Positions 62,737 to 64,000 of a stretch of 64,000 nucleotides of DNA are shown in pieces (within the stretch, counting starts at the first letter, position 1; every line of letters starts with the position of its first letter). The stretch spans positions 131,392,754 to 131,456,753 of the forward strand of contig CP136061.1 of assembly GCA_032622095.1 (NCBI GenBank). Reading direction: 5' to 3'. The notes beneath the pieces were generated by a model, which saw nothing but the letters and a program-made list of their open reading frames with translations, did no database searches and was not told where the DNA came from. The stretch comes from Siphonodentalium dalli. Lineage: Eukaryota; Mollusca; Scaphopoda; Gadilida; Siphonodentaliidae. The translations under genes were made by a program, and so were the position numbers.

Positions 62737-64000
62737 ACCGTACCGGCCGGTGTAAAAGTCGCATCTTTTTAACCCAATTAGCCCTATTAAAATCCTCCTG
62801 CGACTTATAGATCGGTATGTCAAAGAGGGGCATATTTTCAGCCGAATTTTTAGGAATCAACTGCGATCACAGGTAAACAACGGGACAAAATGCCGACGCA
62901 AACTAACTGCAACGCGATAAAATAATACAATTCGGTATACACAAAATAAATAAATACCCCATCCTCATACCTCATATGCACTTAGTCTTTATTTTATTCC
63001 CTGTCCGACATTTAAAACATATATATCGTATTATATGTATTAATATCTAAGAATTCAACCGCAAACAGCAGCAAATTCACAAACAGTGAGCGTCCTTGAC
63101 CTGACTGTGACACGTGCATGAGTGACCCACATTCAATGACTGCGGTATGATCCCTTTGATGTCTGCAAACTTCTGGCAGATGACGTCACATCGGAATGTT
63201 TATTTAAAGCCCGGGAATGAGCATAATAAAAGCCCTGATTCTAAATGCATGTCTGGATAGCGTGTTCTCATATTTTAATGAGGCTTATGTGTGAAGCCGC
63301 GAACTCCTGTTTATATTACCTAAACATTATTTTATGCTGTATGCAAACATTTAATCCCCACGTTGAGTATAGTTGACACTTAATACTGAAGAGTACATTG
63401 CATCACTATTAGCCCAAAGCGTTTTCATTCATGCTTCGCGACAATCAGGCGACAACTAAATTAACGAGGCCATTATCCTAAAACAAAAGTAAGCCGAGTC
63501 TCAGTTTTATATTCCTATAAATGATAGGATATTTTGTGTCTTTCCTCATACCTTAAAACTATTCAAACGACATCGTGCTTCATTATACCTATCAGTTTTT
63601 TTCAAATTCAAAATGGATAAACGTGGCATCAAAAGGAAACGTCTAAGTTACGAAAGTTCATACAAGTTGAAAGTGATAAAATTCACAAATGAACATGGTA
63701 ATTGGCCCGCAGAACGAGAGTTTGGTGTTAGCGAGAAAATAATCAGGGACTGGCGCAAAAAGAAAGATATGATTTTTGCCATGCATAGAGACAAACAAGC
63801 AAATCGCGGCAAAGCTGCATTCTGGCCTGAACTTGAGAATGTTCTCCTAACGTGGTTTGAAGAAAGACGTGCTCAACTCCTGCCAGTTTCACGAAACGGA
63901 ATTCGTTTGCGCGCCATCGAGTTAGCGATGTTTATGATGATCCGAAAGTTTTTTGTGATGTTTTTGACGATAATTTGTCGCACGCTGAGTGGTGGAAATT
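62737..64000 (+). mobile_element. Pogo/Tigger-like transposon, 5' part, runs off window
   Basis: It is defined mainly by the transposase ORF at 63613. A candidate left end lies near 62737 (TACCGTACCGGCCGGTGTAA), followed by AAGTCGCA and its mirror TGCGACTTATAGATCGG. GCGACTTATA motifs are frequent in terminal repeats of such elements, from memory. The exact end is uncertain, and 62960-63600 holds no other feature. Confidence 0.5.
63613..64000 (+). pseudogene. Pogo-like transposase N-terminus (Brinker-type HTH + CENP-B HTH), frameshifted
   Basis: It starts MDKRGIKRKRLSYESSYKLK. Residues about 10-55 form a Brinker/psq-type helix-turn-helix (KLKVIKFTNEHGNWPAEREF, GVSEKIIRDWRKKK). Residues about 70-105 start a CENP-B-type DNA-binding domain (AFWPELENVLLTWFEERRAQ). 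Near 63925 the frame slips: after RLRAIELA the sensible reading continues in another frame (DVYDDPKVFCDVFDDNLSHA). So it is a broken copy, or the sequence has a 2-base error. The catalytic DDE part would lie beyond the window. Confidence 0.8.

Overview
The window reads as intron-rich, transposon-rich DNA of an animal, most likely a lophotrochozoan and probably a bivalve mollusc. That placement is inference. It rests on one gene with short exons and introns of up to about 16 kb, on AT-rich intergenic-type sequence, on many copies of a repeat centred on 'GGGCCATAACTC...ACGGACGGAC', and on many miniature DNA transposons. No bacterial operons, rRNA, tRNA or CRISPR arrays were seen.

The only cellular gene found is on the minus strand and runs right to left across almost the whole window (61948 to 7140). 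I reconstructed 11 exons by hand from splice signals. Their phases join without a break into 518 codons (1554 nt), encoding two extended Tudor domains and the start of a third. It belongs to the germline Tudor-domain (TDRD) family, with RNF17/TDRD4 as best guess. Both ends of the gene lie outside the window.

The rest is mobile and repetitive DNA, much of it nested. From left to right: a broken piggyBac transposase (1.8-3.6 kb); a ~42-bp minisatellite split by a hAT element (5.8-7.1 kb); exons k, j and i with hAT and TTAA-type MITEs between them; a 4.8-kb element with 38-bp inverted ends (12.9-17.8 kb); exon h; an 8.3-kb TTAA-flanked element carrying an acidic 66-aa ORF and a MULE-like insertion (18.8-27.0 kb); a nested pair of hAT elements (29.7-31.0 kb); exons g, f and e; a ~5.1-kb DNA transposon with long inverted ends and a decayed, uncharacterised DDE-like protein (35.9-41.0 kb); exons d and c; a 42-bp minisatellite split by a 5137-bp element with 28-bp perfect inverted ends and TTA target duplications (44.5-51.5 kb); two head-to-tail copies of a Helitron-like element (53.0-58.2 kb); exons b and a; and the 5' part of a pogo-like transposon running off the right edge.

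The most interesting pattern is how repeats sit at the splice junctions of the Tudor gene. Two different ~42-bp minisatellites each start exactly at an AG|GT splice junction (acceptor of exon c, donor of exon k) and copy that junction in every unit. Three copies of one palindromic hAT MITE sit about 10-30 nt upstream of the 3' splice sites of exons d, e and h.
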